A DNA stretch of 8,954 bases from Pseudomonadota bacterium (lineage in GTDB: Bacteria > Pseudomonadota > Gammaproteobacteria > Steroidobacterales > Steroidobacteraceae): the NCBI GenBank assembly GCA_021815905.1, contig JAKAZP010000081.1, positions 1 to 8,954 of the forward strand. Reading direction: 5' to 3'. Positions 1 to 6,160 of the stretch are shown here, piece after piece. How positions within the stretch are numbered: the stretch's first letter is position 1; each line of letters opens with the position of its first letter. The notes below the pieces were generated by a model. That model searched no databases. It was given only the letters and a program-made list of their open reading frames with translations, and was not told the DNA's origin. A program made the position numbers and the translations under genes.

Positions 1-498
1 CGCGATGTCGAACGGCGAGGACTCATCGTCCGTGCTCACGCGCTGTGTCACGAGGTCGACCGTGGCCCGGTGGCGTTGCGGGTCCTCGCTCACCCAGCGG
101 GCGAGCCTCGCCACCGCCTCCGGCGCGAGCCGCGCGGGCAGCACGCCGTTGCGCAGGCAGTTTCGATGGAAGATCGAGCTGAACGACGGTGCGACCAGCG
201 CGCGAAAGCCGTATTCGGCGAGCGCCCACACGGCCTGCTCGCGGCTCGATCCGCAACCGAAGTTCTCGCCCGCGATGAGGATCCGCGCTCCCTGAAATGC
301 CGGGTCGTTCAGCGCGAAGCCCGGATCCGGGGTCCGGCCCTGGCCGGGCAGGTAACGCCAGTTCGCGAACAGCCCGTCCGCGAGGCCGGTCTTGCTGACG
401 GCGCGGATCTCCCGCGAAGGGATGATGGCGTCGGTGTCGATGTTGTCCCGCAGGAGCACCGCCGCCACCGCAGTCAACCGGGTGAAGGGTTGCGCCAT
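1..498 (-). CDS. LeuD-like hydro-lyase small subunit (isopropylmalate dehydratase family), 3' end cut by window
   Basis: Small (swivel-domain) subunit of a LeuCD-type hydro-lyase, which with the large subunit isomerises or hydrates hydroxy/unsaturated di- or tricarboxylates in the cytoplasm. 166 codons are visible; family members are usually about 200 residues, so only the C-terminus is missing off the left edge. Seen: NIDTDAIIPSREI near residues 19-31 and the LeuD hallmark GENFGCGSSREQAVWAL at 77-93, then PSFSSIFHRNCLRNGVLP at 104-121. The usual REHAPWAL of leucine-biosynthesis LeuD reads REQAVWAL here, a hint of a different substrate. The ATG at 498 lies 3 nt after the leuC-like stop, so the two are translationally coupled in one operon. 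The alternative is the genuine leucine-pathway subunit; a leuB gene beyond the edge cannot be excluded. Family is sure, substrate is not. Confidence 0.93.
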   Translation of the reverse strand, partial: MAQPFTRLTAVAAVLLRDNIDTDAIIPSREIRAVSKTGLADGLFANWRYLPGQGRTPDPGFALNDPAFQGARILIAGENFGCGSSREQAVWALAEYGFRALVAPSFSSIFHRNCLRNGVLPARLAPEAVARLARWVSEDPQRHRATVDLVTQRVSTDDESSPFDIA

Positions 499-501
499 CG
501 C

Positions 502-1905
502 TCAGCCCGCCGCCCCGCGCGGATCGGCGATGTGGCCGGCGATCGCCGAGGCAGCCACCGTCTCCGGACTCGCCAGATGAGTGCGGGTCTGCGGTCCCTG
601 TCGACCCTCGAAGTTGCGGTTGGTCGAGCTCACGATTCGCTGTCCGGGAGCGAAGCTCTCTCCGCCTGCGAAGAAGCACATGGAGCAGCCGGACTCGCGC
701 CATTCGAACCCCGCGCGCTCGAAAACGGAGGCGAGGCCCTCGGCTTCCGCGAGCTGCTTCACGCGGGTTGAGCCGGGAACGCAGATCGCGCGGACGCCTG
801 TCGCCACTTTTCGCCCCTCGAGGATCGCCGCCGCACGGCGCAGGTCGCTCAGCCGGCTGTTCGTGCAGGCGCCGATGAACGCCCCGTCTATCGGCAATCC
901 CTCGAGTCGTCGCGCCGGTTCGAGGCCCATGTATGCGAGCGCGCGCTCGTAGGCCGGCCTGCTCAGGCGCCCGGACACCGACGGGAACTCGGGGACGGAA
1001 CCGTCGATCGGCAGGGCATCCTGTGGGTTCGTTCCCCAGGTGATCATGGGCCGCACTTCGGCGGCGCTCACCACCACCTCGAGATCGAAGCGCGCGTCGG
1101 CGTCGCTGTGCAACTCCCGCCAGTTCCGCAGTGCGCGCTCGAACGACTCGCCCGAGGGGGCGAAGGGGCGTTCGCGAAGGTAGGCGAACGTCTGCTCGTC
1201 CGGGGCGATGAGGGCTGCGAACGCCGAGAGCTCGGTCGCCATGTTGCAGAGCGTCATCCGTCCGTCCATGTCCAGGCTGCCGACGGCCGGACCGGCGAAT
1301 TCGACCACGTAGCCTCTGGCGCCGGCGGCGCCGCGCGCGGCGATCAGGCTCAGAGCCAGGTCTTTCGCCGTGACCCCCGGCTGCAGAGCGCCCTCCATCG
1401 TAACGCGCATGGCGAGAGGCTTGGCGATGCGCAACGTCTGGGTCGCGAGCGCGTGCTCGGCATCCGTCGTGCCGATCCCCCAGGCGAGCGCGCCGACGGC
1501 GCCCTGTGTGCCGGTGTGGCTATCGGTGCAGACGAGCGTCAAGCCGGGCAATACGATGCCCTGCTCCGGGCCGATGACATGCACGATCCCCTGGCGGGGG
1601 TCGTCCACGTCGAACAGATGAATCCCCGCCGCGTGCGCCTCCCGGCGCGTGACCTCGATGAAGGGATTGCCGGCTCCCGCCGTCGCGCGCGAGTTCCGGC
1701 CCGGCCGCGTGTCGACCACGTGGTCCATGGTGGCGAAGACGCGCGCGGGATCCGCGACGCGATGACCCGCCTGACGCAGGCTCTGCAGCGCCAGCCCGCC
1801 GGTGCGCTCGTGGAGGAGGATTCGATCGAGCAGCAGCAGACCTCCGCCGGAGGTGTCGGCGATGAGGTGGGCGTTCCAGATCTTCTCGAAGAGAGTTGCC
1901 GGCAT
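502..1905 (-). CDS. LeuC-like [4Fe-4S] hydro-lyase large subunit
   Basis: Large, iron-sulfur subunit of a LeuCD-type dehydratase/isomerase, 467 residues, full length for bacterial LeuC. Seen: N-terminal TLFEKIW, VCTDSHTGTQGAVGALAWGIG (125-144), and three cluster-ligand cysteines: Cys347 in GACTNSR, and Cys407 and Cys410 in ESGCSMC. The tail STNRNFEGRQG followed by RTHL is the LeuC signature. After the last ligand, biosynthetic LeuC usually reads MCLAMN; here it is MCFFAGGE, a change next to the active site. The ATG at 1903-1905 gives the family's usual N-terminus, although no strong Shine-Dalgarno precedes it. It is the first gene of an operon with the LeuD-like subunit and is transcribed divergently from the GntR gene, with shared 24-bp site 1 in its promoter region. 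I infer a catabolic LeuCD (citraconate/citramalate or similar), given the CoA-transferase and lyase nearby; leucine biosynthesis remains possible. Confidence 0.93.
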   Translation of the reverse strand: MPATLFEKIWNAHLIADTSGGGLLLLDRILLHERTGGLALQSLRQAGHRVADPARVFATMDHVVDTRPGRNSRATAGAGNPFIEVTRREAHAAGIHLFDVDDPRQGIVHVIGPEQGIVLPGLTLVCTDSHTGTQGAVGALAWGIGTTDAEHALATQTLRIAKPLAMRVTMEGALQPGVTAKDLALSLIAARGAAGARGYVVEFAGPAVGSLDMDGRMTLCNMATELSAFAALIAPDEQTFAYLRERPFAPSGESFERALRNWRELHSDADARFDLEVVVSAAEVRPMITWGTNPQDALPIDGSVPEFPSVSGRLSRPAYERALAYMGLEPARRLEGLPIDGAFIGACTNSRLSDLRRAAAILEGRKVATGVRAICVPGSTRVKQLAEAEGLASVFERAGFEWRESGCSMCFFAGGESFAPGQRIVSSTNRNFEGRQGPQTRTHLASPETVAASAIAGHIADPRGAAG

Positions 1906-1935
1906 TCACTGGCCAGGGGCGTCCCAAGAAATAGC

Positions 1936-1941
1936 ATTGTA
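1936..1941 (-). promoter_or_regulatory. Candidate -10 element for the leuC-like operon
   Basis: Read on the minus strand this is TACAAT, five of six matches to the consensus -10. It lies 30 bp upstream of the leuC-like ATG and would give a leader of about 24 nt. No good -35 is seen 16-18 bp further upstream; that position is occupied by the edge of the 24-bp site 1. A regulator bound there could block or assist polymerase. Weak evidence without transcript mapping. Confidence 0.4.
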
Positions 1942-1956
1942 ATGTCCGGCCGGCCA

Positions 1957-1980
1957 ATTTGATATATGGTTGTGACAAAT
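1957..1980. promoter_or_regulatory. Shared 24-bp operator-like element, site 1
   Basis: Inverted repeat ATTTG-N14-CAAAT in the divergent region between the leuC-like gene and the GntR gene. It aligns without gaps to sites 2 and 3: ATTTG, then A or C, TAT, four variable bases, an invariant TT at positions 14-15, three variable bases, and ACAAAT. At this copy the dyad extends outward: GGCCAATTTG (1952-1961) faces CAAATCGGCC (1976-1985) with one mismatch in ten. Plus-strand positions 4-12 (TGATATATG) resemble an extended -10. A regulator-binding site is inferred; the adjacent GntR protein is the obvious candidate. Confidence 0.7.
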
Positions 1981-2158
1981 CGGCCGAGCCGGCCGGCACG
2001 GGGAATACCGGCGGGTTGCGGGCCCGCGCGTCGACGGAGGCGCTCGCGGACGGCCGACCGTTGCCCTAGAATCGTGGCGCGGGGCGAGCGGGCGGCGACC
2101 CGGGCGATGGTGCCCGATCGCGGTTCCGGTCAGAAGGGAGACGCCGTCAAGGCGAGGC

Positions 2159-2908
2159 ATGCTAAACAAGAGCAAGCGGGCGGGGCTCGACAGATCCGCG
2201 GCGATTCCTCTTTATCATCAGATCTTCCTGCAGTTGCGGGACGAGATCCTCTCGGGACATCGCCCCCAGGGCTCCGCCATCGGAACGGAGAAGGAGATCT
2301 CGGCCGCTTACGAGGTGTCCCGGATCACCGCCCGGCGCGCGCTCGCCGAGCTCGCGCAGCAGCATTTCGTCGCGCGCAAGCGCCGCGTGGGCACGACGGT
2401 CATCTATCGTCCGCCGGTCAAGCCCATCGAGGCGAACATGGACCAGACGGTCGACTCGCTGCTCGAGTTCGGACGCGTCACTCGAGTGCGGGTGCTCGCG
2501 CTGCAGAAGGAGCTGGCGAGCGCCTGGGTGGCCGAGATGATGAGTCTCGATGCCGGGGAGCGGGTGCTGCGGGCCGATCGTGTCCGGTACCTGAAGGACG
2601 AGCCGCTCGGGTACATCATCAGTTATGTGCCGATCGCTCTGGCCGATCACGTCACGCGCAAGGAGCTCATGCATGCGCCCATCCTGGAGCTCATCAGGCG
2701 CGCCGGGTTCCGCCTCGGAAAGGCGAGCCAGACCGTCGCGGCGATGCTGGCCGACCCGCAGTTGTGCGAGGCGCTCGAGGTCGAGCCCCGCTCGGCGATC
2801 TTGCGCATCACCCGCTCGGTGTTCCAGCCGAATGGCGAGCCGCTCCTGCTCACCATCGCCCATTACCGCTCCGATCGCTATCAGCTGCGTCTCGATCTGC
2901 AGCACTGA
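2159..2908 (+). CDS. GntR-family (HutC subfamily) transcriptional regulator
   Basis: Ligand-responsive DNA-binding protein of 249 residues, the normal HutC-type size. Seen: an N-terminal winged helix-turn-helix, starting with IPLYHQIFLQLRDEILSG (16-33) and continuing GTEKEISAAYEVSRITARRAL (42-62, broken here as GTEKEISAAYEV / SRITARRAL), ending RKRRVGTTV (73-81). The remainder (about 95-246) has the UTRA effector-domain pattern, with conserved LRADRVRYLKDEPLGY (137-152) and the C-terminal VFQPNGEPLLLTIAHYRSDR (221-240). The ATG at 2159 has AAGG six bases upstream. The gene is divergent from the leuCD-like operon, with site 1 between them, and ends 4 bp from the convergent CoA-transferase gene. 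UTRA domains typically bind small metabolites, so the inducer is probably a pathway intermediate. I infer that it controls the three shared 24-bp sites; the site does not match the GT-N-TA-N-AC style reported for several GntR regulators, so this is untested. Confidence 0.92.
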   Translation: MLNKSKRAGLDRSAAIPLYHQIFLQLRDEILSGHRPQGSAIGTEKEISAAYEVSRITARRALAELAQQHFVARKRRVGTTVIYRPPVKPIEANMDQTVDSLLEFGRVTRVRVLALQKELASAWVAEMMSLDAGERVLRADRVRYLKDEPLGYIISYVPIALADHVTRKELMHAPILELIRRAGFRLGKASQTVAAMLADPQLCEALEVEPRSAILRITRSVFQPNGEPLLLTIAHYRSDRYQLRLDLQH

Positions 2909-2912
2909 GCCA

Positions 2913-4091
2913 TCAAGCGACGGCTCCGCTGCGCGCGAGCTCCTCGAAGCGCTCATCCGATATCCCGATCTCCCGGAGCACGGCGCGCGAGTCGCCTCCC
3001 GCGCTCGGAGGATTGCGGCGCAACCCGCAGCGCTGGCCGTCGATCTCGAGTGGCAGGCCCGGAAGTCTCGCGGACTTGCCGTCGGGGAGCGTGAGCTCGA
3101 GCAGACCGTGGCCGGCGGCGAGGTGCTCGTCCTCGAGCAGGTCCTCGGGCCGGGCGATCTTCGAGGCGGGTAGTCCCCTCGATTCGAGGCGCGAGAGCAA
3201 CTGCTCGCGCGCGTGGGCGGCAAACAGCGCGCGGATGCGGGGCAGGATCCGCTCGCGCTGCAAGATCCGTTGGTTGTTGGTCGCCAGCGCCGGGTCCGAG
3301 GCGAGCTCCTGCAGGGCGAATTCCGCGCAGAACGCCTGCCATTGCGCATCGCTCACCACCGCGAGAAAGATCTGCTGCCCGTCGGCGGTATCGAACACGT
3401 CGTATATGGCCCAGGCGGAGATGCGGGCGGGCATCGGGGCCGCCGGCTTGCCGGTGACCGCCAGCTGGGCGATGTGCTGTCCGACCAGGAACGCCGTGCT
3501 CTCGAAGAGCGAGCAGTCGACGCGCCCGCCGCGCCCCGAGCGATGACGCCGCTCGAGCAGGGCGAGGATGCCGATCACTCCGAACATGCCGCCCGTCACA
3601 TCGATCACCGAAGCCCCGGCGCGCAGCGGGCGGCCGGGCGGCCCCGTCATGTATGCCAGGCCGCCCATCATCTGCGCCACCTCGTCGAGTGCCGTGCGGT
3701 GCTCGTACGGGCCGCTCAGAAAGCCTTTGGCGGAACAGTAGACGAGTCGGGGATTGTCCCGGGCGACGGTGTCATAACCGAGACCCAGGCGATCGAGCGT
3801 CCCGGGGCGGAAATTCTCGACCAGGACGTCGGCGGTCTGGGCCAGCCTTCGGGCGACCTCGATTCCGGCCTCGGACTTCAGGTCGATGCAGACGCTGCGC
3901 TTGTTGCGGTTGTACATCGCGAAGTAGCCGGCGCCCGAGCCCTTGAGGCTCCGGGTCGGATCGCCTCCGGGGGGCTCCACCCGGATCACGTCCGCGCCGA
4001 GGTCCGCGAGCACGAGCCCGGCGGAGGGGCCCATCACCATGTGCGTGAACTCGAGTACGCGGATGCCGGTCAGCGGCGGATCGTTCGGCAT
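2913..4091 (-). CDS. CaiB/BaiF (type III) CoA-transferase
   Basis: Family III CoA-transferase moving CoA from an acyl-CoA donor to a carboxylate, 392 residues, typical length. Seen: the N-terminal GIRVLEFTHMVMGP and LADLGADVIRVEPPGGDP pattern, NRNKRSVCIDLKSEAG, DVLVENFRPGTLDRLGLGY, and the catalytic aspartate in ALDEVAQMMGG (Asp136 from the chosen start, equivalent to the formyl-CoA transferase nucleophile). The C-terminal half has GLPASKI and HLAAGHGLLEL, as in the family. The ATG at 4091 is preferred over the TTG at 4112 because GGGAGG lies just upstream of it. The gene is divergent from the lyase gene across site 2 and convergent with the GntR gene. The pairing suggests it makes the CoA thioester that the lyase cleaves, for example from a citramalate-like hydroxy acid. 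Substrate cannot be told from sequence, since family members act on oxalate, carnitine, malate, citramalate and aromatic acids. Confidence 0.93.
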   Translation of the reverse strand: MPNDPPLTGIRVLEFTHMVMGPSAGLVLADLGADVIRVEPPGGDPTRSLKGSGAGYFAMYNRNKRSVCIDLKSEAGIEVARRLAQTADVLVENFRPGTLDRLGLGYDTVARDNPRLVYCSAKGFLSGPYEHRTALDEVAQMMGGLAYMTGPPGRPLRAGASVIDVTGGMFGVIGILALLERRHRSGRGGRVDCSLFESTAFLVGQHIAQLAVTGKPAAPMPARISAWAIYDVFDTADGQQIFLAVVSDAQWQAFCAEFALQELASDPALATNNQRILQRERILPRIRALFAAHAREQLLSRLESRGLPASKIARPEDLLEDEHLAAGHGLLELTLPDGKSARLPGLPLEIDGQRCGLRRNPPSAGGDSRAVLREIGISDERFEELARSGAVA

Positions 4092-4094
4092 GGT

Positions 4095-4100
4095 CCTCCC
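4095..4100 (-). promoter_or_regulatory. Ribosome-binding site deciding the CoA-transferase start
   Basis: GGGAGG on the minus strand, three bases before the ATG at 4091. It favours this start over the in-frame TTG at 4112, which would add seven residues and has no comparable site. Confidence 0.6.
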
Positions 4101-4127
4101 GTGTGCTTCCAACGGCTGCAGGCGGAC

Positions 4128-4133
4128 ATTCTA
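4128..4133 (-). promoter_or_regulatory. Candidate -10 element for the CoA-transferase gene
   Basis: TAGAAT on the minus strand, five of six matches to the consensus. It lies about 37 bp upstream of the ATG and 18 bp downstream of site 2, so site 2 would cover the -35 region, the same geometry as in front of the leuC-like gene. No clear -35 hexamer is visible. Confidence 0.35.
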
Positions 4134-4151
4134 CATGCAGCGGCGGCTCTG

Positions 4152-4175
4152 ATTTGCTATCATATTATTACAAAT
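4152..4175. promoter_or_regulatory. Shared 24-bp operator-like element, site 2
   Basis: ATTTG-N14-CAAAT between the CoA-transferase and lyase genes, aligning without gaps to sites 1 and 3. It is the most symmetric copy: the half-site ATTTGCTATCAT and its opposite half agree at 9 of 12 positions. Plus-strand positions 4-12 read TGCTATCAT, a good extended -10 (TGnTATAAT type). That would start transcription near 4170 and give the lyase gene a leader of about 28 nt containing its ribosome-binding site. Repressor-over-promoter is the simplest reading. Confidence 0.72.
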
Positions 4176-4186
4176 GATCCCGTGCC

Positions 4187-4194
4187 GAGAGGAG
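4187..4194 (+). promoter_or_regulatory. Ribosome-binding site deciding the lyase start
   Basis: GAGAGGAG three bases before the ATG at 4198. An in-frame ATG at 4174 is discounted: it overlaps the end of site 2 and has no room for a ribosome-binding site in a transcript starting near 4170. Confidence 0.7.
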
Positions 4195-4197
4195 TCG

Positions 4198-5166
4198 ATG
4201 GCTGAGCGGCCGGTCCTGGTGAGCGAGGTGGGTCTGCGCGACGGGCTCCAGAGCATTCGCCCGGTCATGCCGACCGAGAGGAAGCTCGAATGGATCATGG
4301 CCGAAGCCGCCGCCGGGATCCGGGAGATCGAGGTCGGAAGCTTCGTGCCGCCGAAGTTGCTGCCGCAGCTTGCCGACACGGACGCGCTCGTCAGGTTCGC
4401 GCGCACGATTCCCGGGCTTTCCGTCGCCGTCCTCGTGCCGAACCTGCGCGGCGCCCAGGCAGCCGTCGATGCCGGGGCTCACAAGATCACCCTCCCGTGC
4501 TCCGTCAGCGAGACCCACAGCCTGCGCAACGTGCGCCAGAGCCATGCGCAACTGCTCGAGGGGGCCCGGGCGATCGCCGAGCTGTTGCACGCGGTGCCGC
4601 GGGAGCGGCGTCCGACCTTCGAAGCCTCCCTCTCGACGGCGTTCGGCTGCACGCTCGAGGGGCCCGTCCAACCTGACCGGGTCGCCGGGCTCGCCGAGCG
4701 GCTGATGGCCGCCGGCTGTGACGAGGTGGGGCTCGCGGACACCTCCGGCTATGCGGATCCGGCCGCGGTCCGGCGGCTGATCCGGCTGGTACGCTCGGTC
4801 GTCGGGAACGATGCGCTGACCGGCATTCACCTGCACAACACCCGTGGCCTGGGGCTCGCCAATGTCCTCGCGGGACTGGAGGAGGGCATCACGACCTTCG
4901 ACAGCTCCCTTGCCGGGCTCGGCGGCTGCCCGTTCGCGCCGGGCGCATCGGGCAACATCGTGACCGAAGACCTGTGTTTCATGTTGGAGGCCATGGGGAT
5001 CGAAACCGGAGTCGATCTCGAGGCGCTGCTGCGGGTGCGCGGGATTCTCTCCCGGGCGCTTCCGGGGGAGCCTCTCTACGGCTTCACCGCCGAGGCGGGG
5101 CTGCCGCTCGGGTTCGCCGGCCTCAGTCGATCGGGGTCGACGGAGTCCCGGCGAAGATCTCGATGA
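4198..5166 (+). CDS. HMG-CoA lyase family (DRE-TIM metallolyase), acyl-CoA lyase
   Basis: Divalent-metal TIM-barrel lyase splitting a 3-hydroxy-acyl-CoA type substrate into acetyl-CoA (or another acyl-CoA) and a keto acid; 322 residues, normal length. Active-site residues can be matched to human HMG-CoA lyase at constant offset: Arg14 and Asp15 in SEVGLRDGLQ, Glu45 in IEVGSFV, His211 and His213 in GIHLHNTRG, Cys244 in AGLGGCPFAPGASGN, Asn253. The metal-site loop reads HLHNTRG rather than the HCHDTYG of true HMG-CoA lyases, so the substrate may differ (citramalyl-CoA or similar is an inference). It is divergent from the CoA-transferase and probably driven from the -10-like core of site 2. After GFTAEAGLPLGF the tail is short, serine/arginine-rich and unlike the family; its last 44 bases overlap the convergent VOC gene, suggesting a lost original stop. 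The family is sure, the exact reaction is not. Confidence 0.92.
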   Translation: MAERPVLVSEVGLRDGLQSIRPVMPTERKLEWIMAEAAAGIREIEVGSFVPPKLLPQLADTDALVRFARTIPGLSVAVLVPNLRGAQAAVDAGAHKITLPCSVSETHSLRNVRQSHAQLLEGARAIAELLHAVPRERRPTFEASLSTAFGCTLEGPVQPDRVAGLAERLMAAGCDEVGLADTSGYADPAAVRRLIRLVRSVVGNDALTGIHLHNTRGLGLANVLAGLEEGITTFDSSLAGLGGCPFAPGASGNIVTEDLCFMLEAMGIETGVDLEALLRVRGILSRALPGEPLYGFTAEAGLPLGFAGLSRSGSTESRRRSR

Positions 5167-6058
5167 GCTCCCCTGCCGCGCCGCGCAGGCAGGCGCACGA
5201 GCCGCGCAGTCCGGGCAGCAGGCACTCGGACGCGGCGCCGATGCGGGGCAGGGCCTCGAGCGAATCGGCGTCGAAAGTGACGATGGCCATTCCGGGTGGC
5301 ACGCCGTCGGCGCTCGAGTCGCGGCGACGCGCGGAAGCGGGGTATTGATCGAGCTCGATCAGGGTGCCCCCGCTCAGGCGCACGAGGCCGTGTCGATGCG
5401 GGGTATCCTCCGGCAGCGAGTGGGCACGGGAGATGATGCCGATCGGCGTGGCGACCGGCGGATCGGTTCTGTTGCCGAAGAGCGCGTAGGGAGCATACAG
5501 GGCATCGGCGTCCGGACCCGCGACGACGGCGATGAATACCCGACCGACGAACGATCGAGCGGACGGGAGATCGAGCCCCGAGCCCGGCCCGATCTGAGTG
5601 AAATAACAGCACTCCCCCGCCGGACCGAGCGCCTGCATGGCGCGAATCATCGGAAAGCGGGTCAGCGGTTTCGGAGGACCGATGATCCGGAACTCGCTGT
5701 GATCGAGCCGCGCCGCAAGCGCCTCCACGTCCTGCACCACGAACTCGGTCGCGTTCCAGCCGAAGGTGGTGAGGGCGGTCCAGCCCCCGGCATCGGCGTC
5801 CTCGATGAAGCGCAGGAAGACGAGCTCGCCGCTCGCGGGGGCCAGTGTCAGCATCGGACGGCCCGCGGCCGCGGGCGCGGTCCACGAGCGCGCCTCGGCA
5901 TCCGATACCCGCCGCCTGCCGAGGACGAGGTAGCCGAGACGGTTCCGATACGCCCGCTCGATGGCATCGAGGTCTGGGACGGAATACGTGACGGCGCGAA
6001 TCGCGCCGAGCAGGGGACGCGAGGCGGGGGCGCTGATCGTCCCGGGCTGAATGGACAT
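5123..6058 (-). CDS. VOC (glyoxalase/extradiol dioxygenase fold) family protein
   Basis: Cytoplasmic 311-residue protein with four VOC-type beta-alpha-beta modules, the size of two-domain type I extradiol dioxygenases. Seen: AIRAVTYSVPDLDAIERAY (19-37) starting module 1, ATEFVVQDVEALAARL (103-118) module 2, GRVFIAVVAGPDADALYAP (172-190) module 3, and MAIVTFDADSLEAL (257-270) module 4. Strand ends GTLIELDQYP (231-240) and GELIEIFAG (297-305) keep the glutamates that are metal ligands in many VOC enzymes. The histidines expected on the opposing strands are absent: Tyr25, Phe175 and Ile259 lie near those places. It may therefore be a binding or non-iron VOC protein rather than a ring-cleavage dioxygenase. 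The ATG at 6058 is chosen because the extension above it is low-complexity arginine/alanine and would run into site 3; a TTG in between is possible, as the ribosome site is weak. It overlaps the lyase gene tail-to-tail. Confidence 0.8.
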   Translation of the reverse strand: MSIQPGTISAPASRPLLGAIRAVTYSVPDLDAIERAYRNRLGYLVLGRRRVSDAEARSWTAPAAAGRPMLTLAPASGELVFLRFIEDADAGGWTALTTFGWNATEFVVQDVEALAARLDHSEFRIIGPPKPLTRFPMIRAMQALGPAGECCYFTQIGPGSGLDLPSARSFVGRVFIAVVAGPDADALYAPYALFGNRTDPPVATPIGIISRAHSLPEDTPHRHGLVRLSGGTLIELDQYPASARRRDSSADGVPPGMAIVTFDADSLEALPRIGAASECLLPGLRGSCACLRGAAGELIEIFAGTPSTPID

Positions 6059-6087
6059 GAACGTGCCGGCAGGAGATGTCGGGGCGG

Positions 6088-6096
6088 ATCGTAGCA
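6088..6096 (-). promoter_or_regulatory. Candidate extended -10 for the VOC gene
   Basis: TGCTACGAT on the minus strand: a TGn extension followed by TACGAT (five of six matches). It is 29 bp upstream of the VOC ATG and would give a leader of about 22 nt. It lies some 65 bp from site 3, so control of this gene by site 3 would be less direct than for the other genes. Confidence 0.4.
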
Positions 6097-6160
6097 AGTT
6101 CCGCCGGGCCGTCGCATCCGGTCGGGGCGCCGCGCGCGGGCCCGTGCGCCGCCCCGGCGC

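Noticed and set aside
1..1905. Calling the leuD/leuC pair simply leucine biosynthesis
   Set aside because: Not excluded, since the left flank is unseen, but the divergent GntR regulator, neighbouring CoA-transferase and lyase, and altered active-site loops favour a catabolic paralogue, so no gene symbol was given.
1108..1962. Plus-strand open frame opposite the leuC-like gene
   Set aside because: Arg/Gly/Ala-rich antisense of a well-conserved gene, without a recognisable domain or start signals.
2041..2158. Promoter for gntR around TAGAAT at 2067-2072
   Set aside because: A lone -10-like hexamer with no -35 at suitable spacing and no extension; too weak to annotate.
2909..2912. Terminator between the GntR and CoA-transferase genes
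   Set aside because: Only four bases separate the stops and no GC hairpin with a T-run is visible there or at the other convergent junctions.
1966..3546. Long plus-strand open frame of over 500 codons spanning the GntR gene and the opposite strand of the CoA-transferase
   Set aside because: Its translation is arginine/alanine/serine low-complexity with no family pattern; the GntR and CoA-transferase frames carry clear motifs. Such shadows are common in GC-rich DNA.
4174..4197. Upstream in-frame ATG for the lyase
   Set aside because: It overlaps the end of 24-bp site 2 and lacks a ribosome-binding site, whereas the ATG at 4198 has GAGAGGAG directly before it and gives the family N-terminus.
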